A stretch of DNA of 64,000 nucleotides, taken from positions 1 to 64,000 of the forward strand of contig NZ_RBAH01000013.1 of NCBI RefSeq assembly GCF_003626695.1. The letters are read 5' to 3'. Of the stretch, positions 9,366-18,122 are shown in pieces. A program made the translations under genes and the position numbers. The notes below the pieces were generated by a model. That model was not told where the DNA came from. It worked only from the letters and a program-made list of their open reading frames with translations, and searched no databases. Origin of the DNA: Paenibacillus ginsengarvi (GTDB lineage: Bacteria > Bacillota > Bacilli > Paenibacillales > NBRC-103111). Numbering within the stretch: the first letter of the stretch is position 1; each line of letters opens with the position of its first letter.

Positions 9366-10646
9366 ATGAAACGATTACTGCCTGTCTTCCTCATCGGCTT
9401 TTCCTTGGCCCTGCTTTTTCAAAGCTGTAGCAGCGGCGATTTTGAATCACAAATTTCACCCTATGAAGACCAAAACGGAAACCTTTTTTCAGAAGAGGTA
9501 ATCCCTGAAACAGGCTTGGAAGCCCAAAACGGCGATAGCGGAGCGGTGTCAGGTTCAAACTCGGGATTGCACTCAGGTTTGGTTTCAAGTTATGGATCGA
9601 GCTTTGGCTTGGGTTCCGGATCGGATTCCAGTTCCGGTTCAAGTTCTGACCCCAAAGCCTGTTCCGCATCAAAACTTCAGGACATTCTTGCCCCAGCGAC
9701 TTCTTCAAACGCTTTTGTCAGGGTGGATTGCAATCTTACCCTGAAGTCCAGCGACGTCATCACCAAGCGATTGGTTTATGAAGGAGCCGGAGCTTCCAAT
9801 CTGACGTTGAACTGCAATAATGCTAAACTGAAAGGCAATGATGGAGTGGGTGACGGAAAAGACATGATAACCGTCAAGTCTATCCAAGACGGTTCCGCTT
9901 ATTCACGACCTGAAAATATAAAGATATCGAATTGCATCGTTGAAGGTTCCGTGCGCGTAATGGGACTTGGACAAAATGGAGAGGCTGAGAGCGTCTTACT
10001 TTCATCGCTCTCCAGCGATCACACGGCAAGAGCCCAACAAGCGGCTCCCAGAAACATTGAATTTAACAATCTCACCATCAATTCAAAAAACAGAATTCCA
10101 CTATACTTATCTCCAGGGGTGACCTATTCAAAAATTCTCAACTCCATGTTTAAAGGAACCAGCGGCAGCGTAGTCATTTATCTCGATGCCGAATCCGCCT
10201 TCAACATTATAAAAAACAACGAGTTCAATGTCACAACAAAGAGTCGTGAAGTGATTGCCATCGACGGTTCAGCAAATAATCAGATCATAAACAATAGACT
10301 ATTTGGACTCAACAATGGCGGAATCTTTCTCTATAGAAATTGTGGGGAGGGTGGGACGATTCGCCATCAAACACCGAGCTACAATGTAATTTCTAATAAT
10401 TATTTTTACTACCACAAATATGACGGTAAGCTTCCCTCAATCTGGCTCAGCTCTCGTGATGGAGCCAAAAACTATTGTGAGCTCGATAGGGGTTACACTT
10501 TCGGAAGTAGCGAAAGCAATCAGGACCATGCCAGCTCGAATATCATCTCTAATAATAAGATCCAAAAGTTTTCTCCTTCAAAGATGATTCGACTCGGCGG
10601 CAGTGCAACAAACAACGTCATTACAGGTAATAAGCAAGTCGAGTAA
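9366..10646 (+). CDS. Parallel beta-helix lipoprotein, probably horizontally acquired
   Basis: This protein of about 426 residues has a signal peptide and lipobox LLFQSC. A Ser/Gly-rich linker (about residues 50-95, with GSNSGLHSGL and GSDSSSGSSS) leads to a domain rich in short Asn- and Ile-containing strands: NIKISNCIVEG, NIEFNNLTINS, NIIKNNEFNV, NQIINNRLFG, NVISNNYFYY, NIISNNKIQK, NNVITGNKQ. This is the ladder pattern of right-handed parallel beta-helices, common in pectate lyases and adhesins. No catalytic residues could be assigned. The ATG at 9366 lacks a good Gram-positive ribosome binding site, and the signal-peptide style resembles Gram-negative lipoproteins. It stands alone, with no operon partner. 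Confidence 0.75.
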   Translation: MKRLLPVFLIGFSLALLFQSCSSGDFESQISPYEDQNGNLFSEEVIPETGLEAQNGDSGAVSGSNSGLHSGLVSSYGSSFGLGSGSDSSSGSSSDPKACSASKLQDILAPATSSNAFVRVDCNLTLKSSDVITKRLVYEGAGASNLTLNCNNAKLKGNDGVGDGKDMITVKSIQDGSAYSRPENIKISNCIVEGSVRVMGLGQNGEAESVLLSSLSSDHTARAQQAAPRNIEFNNLTINSKNRIPLYLSPGVTYSKILNSMFKGTSGSVVIYLDAESAFNIIKNNEFNVTTKSREVIAIDGSANNQIINNRLFGLNNGGIFLYRNCGEGGTIRHQTPSYNVISNNYFYYHKYDGKLPSIWLSSRDGAKNYCELDRGYTFGSSESNQDHASSNIISNNKIQKFSPSKMIRLGGSATNNVITGNKQVE

Positions 10647-11049
10647 GAACGTATAATGCAACTGCGAATATGAAGGAGAGTGAAAGAGATTGAGGAAGGT
10701 GTAAAGACCGTCCAAACATATGCAAGAAGTGACTCTCACTTGTCAGGCAAAACAGTCTATGGACAAAGAGTAATGCCTTGATATGATGAAAGTGTTCAAT
10801 TTGCTTAATTTGCTCTGATGAGCCTTTTGTCGAGTTAAAAGCCCTCGGGGAGGTATTACCTTTTAAAGGTATGCCCCCCATAGGGCTTTTTTGTATTTTC
10901 TACATTTTACTCAAACAAGCGTTCCTATCGGAGCGTTTGTTTGAAGTCTACGATTGGGCTGAAGCCAAAGATGCCATTCGCTGCCGGCTTCATAAATTTG
11001 TTTGTTAATCCTATTAACCATTTTATAGACAGTATCGTAGTATAGGGGG
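10647..11049. other. Intergenic stretch without a gene
   Basis: No convincing coding frame is seen here. Apart from the terminator at 10837-10892 it holds an imperfect hairpin at about 10914-10945 (CAAACAAGCG with CGTTTGTTTG arms) not followed by a T-run. Short decayed coding-like pieces near 10685-10770 could not be identified. Confidence 0.6.
10837..10892 (+). terminator. Long hairpin terminator
   Basis: AAAAGCCCT pairs with AGGGCTTTT, enclosing an inner GGGG/CCCC and TACCTTTTAAAGGTA stem, and runs into a T-tract. It lies about 190 bases after the beta-helix gene. Confidence 0.75.
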
Positions 11050-11078
11050 TTGACGGCTAAGAAGAAATCGAATATATT
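11050..11078 (+). promoter_or_regulatory. Promoter of the sulfur operon
   Basis: TTGACG at 11050-11055 and TATATT at 11073-11078 are separated by 17 bases, a good vegetative promoter. A CsoR/CstR-type operator begins seven bases after the -10. Confidence 0.75.
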
Positions 11079-11084
11079 GTTTTT

Positions 11085-11100
11085 ATACCTATACGGGTAT
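11085..11100. promoter_or_regulatory. CsoR/CstR-type operator 1
   Basis: ATACCTATACGGGTAT is a 6-4-6 inverted repeat with one mismatch, of the form bound by CstR/CsoR-family repressors. It lies just after the -10 box. Confidence 0.65.
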
Positions 11101-11179
11101 ATGTTTTACGAAAAAGGGGGAAGAACCGAAAATTCCTTTGTTTAAACTTTATAATTTTAATTTTTTTTTGCTCAACTAT

Positions 11180-11195
11180 ATACCCAGTGGGGTAT
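11180..11195. promoter_or_regulatory. CsoR/CstR-type operator 2
   Basis: ATACCCAGTGGGGTAT is a perfect 6-4-6 inverted repeat in the leader of the sulfur operon, 95 bases after operator 1 (start to start). Confidence 0.7.
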
Positions 11196-11270
11196 GGCGG
11201 CTTCGTATTAGAACCTTCAATTCACATGACAAGCTATGGCAATGTGCAGTAAATCGGAAAGGAGCCCGAT

Positions 11271-12050
11271 ATGGATATTGCATGGATTATCACCCTGTTT
11301 GCAATCGGGTTTGTAGGTTCATTGGTATCAGGCATGGTCGGTATAGGCGGTTCAATCATTAAATACCCGATGCTTCTGTATATTCCGCCGGCGCTCGGCT
11401 TTGCAGTCTTTACGGCTCAAGAGGTCTCGGCTATCAGCGCAGTTCAAGTGTTCTTTGCAACCTTAGCCGGGATGTTCGCCTTCCGCAAAGGCGGATTTAT
11501 CAACAAATCCTTAGTTTTATATATGGGAATTGCGATCGTAATCGGCAGCTTTATCGGAGGATACGGCTCTAAATTTTTGCCGGATATAGCGATCAACTTC
11601 ACCTATGCCGTTCTCGCTTTAATCGCGGCCGTCATGATGTTTCTTCCGAAGAAGGGCGACGAAACTGCCGATTTTACGAAGCTTCGGTTCAATAAGCCCT
11701 TGGCGGCGATATTGGCATCGGTTATTGGCGTATTGTCCGGAATTGTCGGCGCCGCCGGAGCATTTATCACGGTACCGGTAATGCTGGTCGTTTTAAAAAT
11801 TCCTACACGCGTAGCTATTGCCTCCTCCTTGGCGATCACATTTATATCGTCGATCGGATCGACCTCAGGAAAGCTTATGGGAGGACATATGCTCTTGATT
11901 CCGTCGATTGTCATGGTTGTTGCTAGTACTATAGCTTCTCCAATAGGAGCTAAATTTAGCAAGAAGCTCAACATCAAAGTTTTACAATGGATTTTGGCGG
12001 CACTCATTGCGGCTACAGTCATAAAAATTTGGTTTGATCTATTAACTTAA
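11271..12050 (+). CDS. TauE/SafE-family sulfite/organosulfur exporter
   Basis: This 259-residue membrane protein has about eight helices in two related halves. Each half carries the family repeat: GFVGSLVSGMVGIGGSIIKY at the start and GVLSGIVGAAGAFITVPVML near the middle. TauE/SafE proteins move sulfite, sulfoacetate or thiosulfate out of the cell. AAAGGAGCCC lies just before the ATG. As the first gene of the operon, ahead of persulfide-handling enzymes, it matches tauE of the Staphylococcus aureus cst operon. Repression by a CstR-like protein is inferred from the two operators upstream. Confidence 0.9.
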   Translation: MDIAWIITLFAIGFVGSLVSGMVGIGGSIIKYPMLLYIPPALGFAVFTAQEVSAISAVQVFFATLAGMFAFRKGGFINKSLVLYMGIAIVIGSFIGGYGSKFLPDIAINFTYAVLALIAAVMMFLPKKGDETADFTKLRFNKPLAAILASVIGVLSGIVGAAGAFITVPVMLVVLKIPTRVAIASSLAITFISSIGSTSGKLMGGHMLLIPSIVMVVASTIASPIGAKFSKKLNIKVLQWILAALIAATVIKIWFDLLT

Positions 12051-12127
12051 GAGGCAATGTCATGTCGAAGGAAATACGGCCGCATGAAGTGGCTGATCGA
12101 ATCAATAAGGCCGGGAGGAGTAAGAAG

Positions 12128-12700
12128 ATGACAACGCTGCAAGTGAATCAGACCTTGGAATGTGAAGGTTTAGCTTGTCCAATGCCTGTAGTCCGCACCA
12201 AGAAAGCGATGGAGGAGCTTAAGACAGGTGAGGTTCTGGAGGTGCGGGCGACTGACAAAGGCTCCGTTGCCGATCTTCAGAGCTGGTCGAAACGAACGGG
12301 ACATCAATATATCGGCTTAAAAGAAGAAAACGGCGTTTTCCGTCATTTTATACGGAAGTCCAACCCTTCCGAAGTGAAGGAAGAAACGAAATACCCGCAT
12401 ACGATCTCGAACGAGGAGATCCAAAACAAGCTGGCAGCGGGTGAGCAGGTCATTATTGTGGACGTTCGCGAACCCGCCGAATATGCCTTCGGACGAATTC
12501 CGGGAGCGAAGTCCATTCCTTTGGGCGAGCTGGAAGGAAGGCTTAGCGTGCTTGATCCTGAGAAGGAATACGTAATCGTATGCCGCACCGGAAACCGAAG
12601 CGATCTGGCCTGCCAGACGCTCGCGGACAAAGGCTTCAAGAAGGTTAAAAACGCTGTTCAAGGCATGGCTGCATGGCATGGAGAAGTCGAGCAGGATTAA
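12128..12700 (+). CDS. TusA-rhodanese fusion sulfurtransferase
   Basis: This 190-residue cytoplasmic protein has an N-terminal TusA domain (about 8-76) with the sulfur-carrying Cys17 in the CPMP motif. A rhodanese domain (about 92-188) carries Cys152 in the active loop CRTGNRSD. It should pass persulfide sulfur between carriers. The same domain pair occurs in CstA of S. aureus (rhodanese, TusA and DsrE parts), although here the DsrE part is a separate gene. GGGAGGAG lies eight bases before the ATG at 12128; an ATG at 12062 would add 22 unconserved residues and is less likely. Confidence 0.9.
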   Translation: MTTLQVNQTLECEGLACPMPVVRTKKAMEELKTGEVLEVRATDKGSVADLQSWSKRTGHQYIGLKEENGVFRHFIRKSNPSEVKEETKYPHTISNEEIQNKLAAGEQVIIVDVREPAEYAFGRIPGAKSIPLGELEGRLSVLDPEKEYVIVCRTGNRSDLACQTLADKGFKKVKNAVQGMAAWHGEVEQD

Positions 12701-12720
12701 ATTACACAGGAGGACTAAAT

Positions 12721-13866
12721 ATGACAACGAGCGCTGTACAGATTATGACTGCGAAGGAAGTAACTCGAATCGTTCTTAATCAGGAAGAACTATTCATTCT
12801 TGATGTTAGAAACGAGTCGGATTATAACGACTGGAAAATTGAAGGGAAAAGCGTAGATATTATCAACATTCCGTACTTTGATCTGCTGGACGGGATCGAT
12901 CCGGCCCTGGAACAAATTCCGGTCGGCAAAAAAGTGCTGGTCGTTTGCGCGAAAGAAGGCTCGTCTAAATTCGTTGCCGAGCGAATTGCCGAAGCCGGAA
13001 GGAGCAATGTGTTTTACTTAGAAGGCGGCATGAAATCGTGGAGCGAGTATCTCGAGCCGGTAAAGGTAGCCGACCTCTCCGGTGGGGGAGAGCTTTATCA
13101 GTTCGTCCGGATCGGTAAAGGCTGCCTTTCCTACATGGTGCTGTCGGACGGGGAAGCGGCGATCGTCGATTCCAACCGAATGATCGATCCATACGAGCAT
13201 TTTATGAAGGAACACGGCGTAAAGCTAGTTCACACCATCGATACGCATTTGCACGCCGACCACATCTCGGGAGGAAGAGCATTAGCTCAAAAATTCGGTG
13301 CGACGTACCATTTACCTCCAAAGGATGCTGTGGAAGTGACGTTTGAATACGAAAAGCTGGTGGAAGGCGAGGACATTCATGTAGGAAAGGAAAAGCTTGT
13401 CGTTCAACCGATCTATTCGCCGGGACACACGATCGGCTCTACTTCCTTTATTGTGGATCATAAATACCTTTTAACCGGCGATATTTTGTTTCTCGAGTCG
13501 ATTGGACGTCCTGATCTTGCAGGGCTTGCGGAGGATTGGGTAAGCGATTTGCGCGAAACGCTCTACAGTCGCTATAAAAATCTATCGGAGGATTTAATCG
13601 TGCTTCCCGCACATTTCGGTAAAGTCACGGAGCTGGGCGAAGGCGGCCTTGTCTCAGGGCGTTTGGGTAAGCTTTATCAAGAAAATCCCGGTCTTAACAT
13701 TCGGGATGAAGGCGAGTTTCGAAAGACAGTAACGGAAAACTTGCCGCCGCAGCCAAATGCGTACAAGGAAATTCGTCAAACGAATATGGGGAAAAAAACG
13801 CCGAATGAAGAGGAGCAGCGAGAGATGGAAATCGGTCCTAACCGCTGTGCCGTTCACGACAAATAA
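12721..13866 (+). CDS. Rhodanese-persulfide dioxygenase-like fusion (MBL fold)
   Basis: This 381-residue protein has an N-terminal rhodanese domain (about 8-112) with Cys76 in [11 protein letters not shown] metallo-beta-lactamase fold domain follows, with HLHADH (His176, His178, Asp180, His181), SPGHTIGS and a late PAHFG histidine. MBL proteins of this type are ETHE1/CstB-like non-haem iron dioxygenases that oxidise glutathione or low-molecular-weight persulfides to sulfite. CstB of S. aureus has the dioxygenase first and the rhodanese last, so the order is reversed here. AGGAGG precedes the ATG; the gene is 20 bases after the previous stop. Confidence 0.88.
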   Translation: MTTSAVQIMTAKEVTRIVLNQEELFILDVRNESDYNDWKIEGKSVDIINIPYFDLLDGIDPALEQIPVGKKVLVVCAKEGSSKFVAERIAEAGRSNVFYLEGGMKSWSEYLEPVKVADLSGGGELYQFVRIGKGCLSYMVLSDGEAAIVDSNRMIDPYEHFMKEHGVKLVHTIDTHLHADHISGGRALAQKFGATYHLPPKDAVEVTFEYEKLVEGEDIHVGKEKLVVQPIYSPGHTIGSTSFIVDHKYLLTGDILFLESIGRPDLAGLAEDWVSDLRETLYSRYKNLSEDLIVLPAHFGKVTELGEGGLVSGRLGKLYQENPGLNIRDEGEFRKTVTENLPPQPNAYKEIRQTNMGKKTPNEEEQREMEIGPNRCAVHDK

Positions 13867-13879
13867 GGGGGAATTGGAA

Positions 13880-14107
13880 ATGAACAGCCATAAAGTATTG
13901 GATGCCAAAGGACTCGCATGTCCGATGCCGATCGTAAAAACGAAAAAAACGATGGACGAGCTGGAATCCGGGCAGGTTCTTGAGGTACACGCAACGGATA
14001 AAGGAGCAAAGAACGATTTGGCGGCATGGGCCAAGAGCACCGGTCATGAATTGCTCAGCGACGCCGAAGAAAACGGCATATTCAAGTTTTGGATCAAGAA
14101 GGGGTAA
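13880..14107 (+). CDS. TusA-family sulfur carrier
   Basis: This 75-residue protein consists only of a TusA domain: GLACPMPIVKTKKTMDEL with the carrier Cys in CPMP, and ENGIFKFWIKKG at the end. It closely resembles the TusA part of the gene two positions upstream, so it looks like a duplication within the operon. TusA proteins hold sulfur as a persulfide. The ATG follows GGGGGAATTGG and lies 13 bases after the dioxygenase-like gene. Confidence 0.92.
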   Translation: MNSHKVLDAKGLACPMPIVKTKKTMDELESGQVLEVHATDKGAKNDLAAWAKSTGHELLSDAEENGIFKFWIKKG

Positions 14108-14142
14108 ATGCAGCAAAAGTCTAAATGGAATGGGGATCAGAC

Positions 14143-14625
14143 ATGAATGCGAATAAAGAAAAAACAACGATCGTTTTGTTCAGCGGGGAGCTGGATAAAG
14201 CGATAGCAGCCTTTATTATTGCCAACGGGGCGGCAGCCTATGATCATGAGGTAACGATCTTTTTTACATTTTGGGGTCTTAATGCTCTTCGTAAGGATGA
14301 AGAGGTTTACGTTAAGAAAGGATTTTTGGAGAAAATGTTTGCCAAAATGATGCCGCGCGGCGCGAATAAGCTGGGTTTGTCGAAAATGAATTTCGGCGGG
14401 ATGGGTCCTAAAATGATCAAGCATGTCATGAAGAAGCATAACGCTTTGACTTTACCGCAATTGATCGAGATGGCCCAGGAGCAGGGAGTCAAATTAGTGG
14501 CATGTACGATGACCATGGATCTGCTCGGGTTGCAGAAGGAAGAGCTGCTGGACGGCATCGAATATGCCGGTGTAGCCACTTATTTAGGCGATGCAACCGA
14601 TGCAAAGGTGAATTTATTTATTTGA
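14143..14625 (+). CDS. DsrE/DsrF-like sulfur-relay protein
   Basis: This 160-residue protein has a DsrE/F/H-like alpha/beta fold. The start VLFSGELDKAIAAFIIANGA and the block VTIFFTFWGLNALRK are typical of the peroxiredoxin-like DsrE subfamily. The late VACTMTMDLLG carries a likely active Cys. A long Lys-rich, Gly-rich insert (KMMPRGANKLGLSKMNFGG) is usual in the DsrE2-type proteins. It is the last gene of the operon and probably exchanges sulfur with TusA. The start at 14143 is preferred over the ATG at 14125, because AATGGGGATC sits at the right distance. Confidence 0.87.
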   Translation: MNANKEKTTIVLFSGELDKAIAAFIIANGAAAYDHEVTIFFTFWGLNALRKDEEVYVKKGFLEKMFAKMMPRGANKLGLSKMNFGGMGPKMIKHVMKKHNALTLPQLIEMAQEQGVKLVACTMTMDLLGLQKEELLDGIEYAGVATYLGDATDAKVNLFI

Positions 14626-14943
14626 AACTGGCTCCCCTTCGATGTTACGAAAGGCCGCCAATTGATGTTCGGGAGGGCAATTGAGGTACGATAGAAACGA
14701 GATAAGGAGCGACAGGCTGCGCAGGCCGTGTCGAACGGGTAGTTGCGAAAATAACGGAACATCAGTCATCTTTCCTGGCTGATGTTTTTTTGCATTGGGA
14801 GTTCCTCCGGATTGAGCTGTTGCTTGTCCATTTTGTACTCCATGCTATGTAGAATTTTGTGTTAACATAAAAGAAATGGACTTGGCAATATGCCGAAGTC
14901 CTATTAAAAATTAGCTAGGATATCGATGCCAAGGGGGCAATCC
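14626..14943 (+). other. Leader-like region before the diguanylate cyclase gene
   Basis: This stretch of 318 bases has no gene. It includes a hairpin at about 14709-14732 (CGACA with TGTCG around GGCTGCGCAGGCC), and then a terminator at 14758-14791. The layout could be the end of the sulfur operon or a regulated leader. It does not match the c-di-GMP-I or other riboswitch patterns I could recall. Confidence 0.4.
14758..14791 (+). terminator. Terminator between sulfur operon and cyclase
   Basis: AACATCAG and CTGATGTT form an 8-bp stem and are followed by a T-tract. Confidence 0.85.
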
Positions 14944-16575
14944 ATGCTTACACCGCGCAACACTACCCGTTGCCCGAAACGAAAGATCAGTCTTGCGACA
15001 CTGTTGTCGGGGCTTGCCGCCTTATCGGTCATACTTACGATTACGATTCAGCTAATCGCATCCTATCAATCCAAAAAACGTGCTTTGTTCGATACGACGC
15101 TCACATTAAATCATTCCAATGCGATGAAAATGAGCTTGACGATGGACTCACTCTTTAAATCGATGCGAAGCAGTTTGCAATATACCGCCGGCATTATGGC
15201 GGATAATCGGCTAATGAATGAAGCGAGTAGGTACGAGTATTTGGAGTTGATGAGGAAAAGCAGCAATTACTTCAATTCCATCGTAGCGGTGGATGAAACA
15301 GGCATCGTGAGAACTACAGCGCCGCAAACGGTCGGTACGACCGGAACACCGCTTACGACCGATGCGAGCAAAGAAGCGCTGTCTTTGCGTAAGTCCTATA
15401 CATCCAAGCCTTACATCTCCGCCTCCGGACGACTCATTATGTTTATGAGCGAGCCTCTCTTCGATAAAGACGGGTTATACCGGGGCATGATCGCAGGGAC
15501 GATTTATCTTCAAGAGAATAACATCATCCATACGATATTCGGGAGCAACAACATGGACGAGTTGGGGACCTACTTCTTTGTCGTTAGCTCAGACGGTTCG
15601 TTGTTGTATCATCCCGACAAAAGCCGAATCGGCGAGAACGTCAGCAGAAACCAAGTCGTCGGGAAGACGATGCAGGGGCTGAACGGCTCTGAGCAGGTCG
15701 TCAGTACGAGAGGAGTGGCCTTGCTTGCCGGTTATTCGACCGTCCAAGAGAATAACTGGGGGATAGTAGTCGTTTCCCCGATTGAAAAAGTGTATGAGCA
15801 ATTAAACCGCGATACCCGATTGATGCTGATATATATGCTTCCTCCGTTTTTGCTCCTCATGCTGTCGGCTATATGGCTCGCGCGAAAATTAGCTAGGCCG
15901 TTCGTTTCCCTTGCCGATCTCGTCAGCAAAATAGGGAAGGAGAAGGTGGATCTGCCTGTGCCGCAGAGCCATTGGAACAGGGAAGCCGACCTGCTTACCC
16001 GGACGATTATGCTAGCGGTCGCGGATATTCAGAAACGAGCGGATCAACTGACGCAAGCCGCCGTTACGGATCCGTTAACAGGACTTATGAATCGAAGGAC
16101 GATGGAAGACGCGATGAACGGGTGGATTGCCGAGCAGGCGCCCTTTTCGATTATTGTCACGGATCTGGACAAGTTTAAATCGATAAACGATACGTACGGG
16201 CATCAGGCCGGTGACGAAGTGCTGAAGCATCTTGCGGCAATCATGAAGCAATTGGTTCCGGTCGTCGACATCTGCTGCCGGTACGGAGGCGAAGAGTTTG
16301 TCATTCTGTTAGCCGGAACTACGGTGACGGATGCTTTTATCGTCGCCGAACGAATCCGCCTGACGATGGAGAAGAGCCATGAGCCTTTGGGGAAGCCGGT
16401 AACGCTGTCGCTGGGAATCGCGCATTATCCGTCGCATGCGCTATCGGCGGAATCTTTATTTTTACAAGCCGATCAAGCCTTGTACGAGGCGAAAAAAAGG
16501 GGCCGAAACCAAACGGTCATAGCGCGATCTTACGAGGTTTCCGCTGAATTAAACCAGACGGAGTCCCGCGGTTAA
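14944..16575 (+). CDS. Membrane diguanylate cyclase with extracellular sensor
   Basis: This protein of about 543 residues has a first membrane helix (about 17-42), a dCache-like external domain, a second helix near 292-314, a HAMP-like linker and a C-terminal GGDEF domain. The active loop is YGGEEF (GGEEF at 448-452), with DLDKFKSINDTYGHQAGDEVL before it, so synthesis of cyclic di-GMP is likely. The product-inhibition site RxxD is replaced by PVVD, so feedback control may be missing. The start at 14944 follows AAGGGGGC. It is a single gene ending in its own terminator. Confidence 0.92.
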   Translation: MLTPRNTTRCPKRKISLATLLSGLAALSVILTITIQLIASYQSKKRALFDTTLTLNHSNAMKMSLTMDSLFKSMRSSLQYTAGIMADNRLMNEASRYEYLELMRKSSNYFNSIVAVDETGIVRTTAPQTVGTTGTPLTTDASKEALSLRKSYTSKPYISASGRLIMFMSEPLFDKDGLYRGMIAGTIYLQENNIIHTIFGSNNMDELGTYFFVVSSDGSLLYHPDKSRIGENVSRNQVVGKTMQGLNGSEQVVSTRGVALLAGYSTVQENNWGIVVVSPIEKVYEQLNRDTRLMLIYMLPPFLLLMLSAIWLARKLARPFVSLADLVSKIGKEKVDLPVPQSHWNREADLLTRTIMLAVADIQKRADQLTQAAVTDPLTGLMNRRTMEDAMNGWIAEQAPFSIIVTDLDKFKSINDTYGHQAGDEVLKHLAAIMKQLVPVVDICCRYGGEEFVILLAGTTVTDAFIVAERIRLTMEKSHEPLGKPVTLSLGIAHYPSHALSAESLFLQADQALYEAKKRGRNQTVIARSYEVSAELNQTESRG

Positions 16576-16620
16576 GGCGGTTCCTTGAAGACGGATGGAC
16601 CTAACTTTAAAAGTATACAA

Positions 16621-16650
16621 GAAGCTGCCAGTTTATCCGGCAGCTTTTTT
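16621..16650 (+). terminator. Terminator after the diguanylate cyclase
   Basis: AGCTGCC and GGCAGCT arms with a nine-base loop, followed by T residues. Confidence 0.85.
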
Positions 16651-16790
16651 GACGCATCCTGGACTCGGTCGGCGTCTTCGCGGCGGCAATCTGTTAACAA
16701 TGTATAGTGAATATTAAATAAATACTATTTTCAAACCGGGTAAAGCTATTCTTATAATGAATAGATAAGAATGCCGAGGAGATGACCGAC

Positions 16791-18122
16791 ATGAAACATA
16801 CTCTCAGCCGCAATCGCCGTGCGGTCTTGATATCCGGCATTACGCTTTTGGCATGTTTGACGGCCGGATGCCGCGGTGATGACGGAAAGCCTTCGGAGTC
16901 CGACCCCGGCGGAATGGGCGAAACGCTTACGGGTAGAAGTATAACGGCATATATGGGCAACAGCCCGGCAGCCGAAGCCATACGATCTTTATTGCCGGAA
17001 TTCGAAGCCCGCACGGGTCTGAAAGTAGATTTGACGAGTTTTACGAACGAGCAGCTGAGTCAGAAGCTTTCCGTACAGTTTGCAGCCGGCAGCTCGAGCC
17101 CGGACGTATTCATGACCCGGCCATTGGAAGAAGTAAAATCGTTCGGCCGTCATGGCTGGCTTCAGCCTTTGGACAAATACGTTGCAAACGATTCGAACTA
17201 CGACTTCGCTGATTTTTCGCGGACTGTGATCGAATCCGTTACTTATGGCGGGAAGATCGCAGCCATGCCGCTGTCTACGGAGCAGCAAATCTTATTTTAT
17301 CGCAAAGATTTGCTGGCGCAGGCCGGATTGCCCGTTCCCCAGACGATGGATGAGCTTGAGGCGGCCGCCAAAGTTTTGCATGATCCTGCGGGCGGCGTAT
17401 TCGGCTTCGTCGCGAGAGGACAGCGGAACGCACTCGTGACGCAGCTATCGTCGTTTCTGTACTCGGAAGGCGGAGATTTTCAAGTAGGCGGCAAGGCGGC
17501 GATCAATACGCCGGAAGCGATCAGAGGGATCAGCCGTTATGTAACCCTTCTGAAGCGGTACGGGCCTCCCGGCGTGTTCAATATAGGCTGGCAGCAGGCG
17601 GCCGGACTATTCTCGCAAGGGAAGGCGGCGTTCTACACGGATGCTAGCGCGATTTATTCGATCGCGATGGGCTCGAATCAATCGTCGATTGCCGACAATG
17701 TCGGCATCGCCATGTTTCCGGCGGGACAAGCCGGCTCGAAGCCGTTCAACGTTACTGCCTGGGGCTTGGGGATGAACGCGGGCTCTACCCGTAAAGATGC
17801 CGCTTGGCTTTTTATCCGTTGGGCTACGAGCAAGGAGGTCGTCATGAAATCTCAGCAAATGGGCAATCCCGGAGCCCGGACGTCCGTATGGAACGATCCG
17901 CAAGGCGTAACCGGATTCCCTTCGGAATACATTAGCGTGGTCATGCAATCGATGCGGGTGGGCGTCGGCCATGACCGCCCGCAGGTCGTCCAAGTAGGTC
18001 AAGCCCGCGACATCATCGGCGATATTGTCATTCAAGGGCTGCTGGATGAGGACATAACCGCGGCAGCGGACAAAGCGAACCGCGAGTTCCAGGCGCTGAT
18101 CGATAGGGAGAATGTCAAATGA
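16791..18122 (+). CDS. Sugar-type solute-binding lipoprotein (likely sensor partner)
   Basis: This 443-residue protein has a signal peptide and lipobox LTAGC (Cys27 from the ATG at 16791). The body is a bacterial extracellular solute-binding protein of the sugar group: FEARTGLKVDLTSF, SSPDVFMTR, LPLSTEQQILFYRKDL and GLGMNAGSTRKDAAWLFIRW. Instead of permease genes, its stop codon overlaps the start of a LytS-type kinase. This suggests that it captures the ligand for signalling, perhaps in addition to transport. GAGGAG lies nine bases before the chosen ATG. A TATAAT-like -10 at about 16755-16760 may start the operon. Confidence 0.88.
   Translation: MKHTLSRNRRAVLISGITLLACLTAGCRGDDGKPSESDPGGMGETLTGRSITAYMGNSPAAEAIRSLLPEFEARTGLKVDLTSFTNEQLSQKLSVQFAAGSSSPDVFMTRPLEEVKSFGRHGWLQPLDKYVANDSNYDFADFSRTVIESVTYGGKIAAMPLSTEQQILFYRKDLLAQAGLPVPQTMDELEAAAKVLHDPAGGVFGFVARGQRNALVTQLSSFLYSEGGDFQVGGKAAINTPEAIRGISRYVTLLKRYGPPGVFNIGWQQAAGLFSQGKAAFYTDASAIYSIAMGSNQSSIADNVGIAMFPAGQAGSKPFNVTAWGLGMNAGSTRKDAAWLFIRWATSKEVVMKSQQMGNPGARTSVWNDPQGVTGFPSEYISVVMQSMRVGVGHDRPQVVQVGQARDIIGDIVIQGLLDEDITAAADKANREFQALIDRENVK

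Noticed and set aside
10680-10770. Coding-like stretch EGVKTVQTYARSDSHLSGKT
   Set aside because: It looks protein-like but could not be assigned to a family; no start, ribosome binding site or continuous frame.
11138-11362. Small frame overlapping the leader and start of the tauE-like gene
   Set aside because: It lies across operator 2 and the exporter's ribosome binding site, has no site of its own, and its sequence matches no family.
14684-14760. Possible riboswitch before the diguanylate cyclase gene
   Set aside because: It does not fit the conserved cores of c-di-GMP, YdaO, yybP, ykkC or fluoride riboswitches as I recall them.
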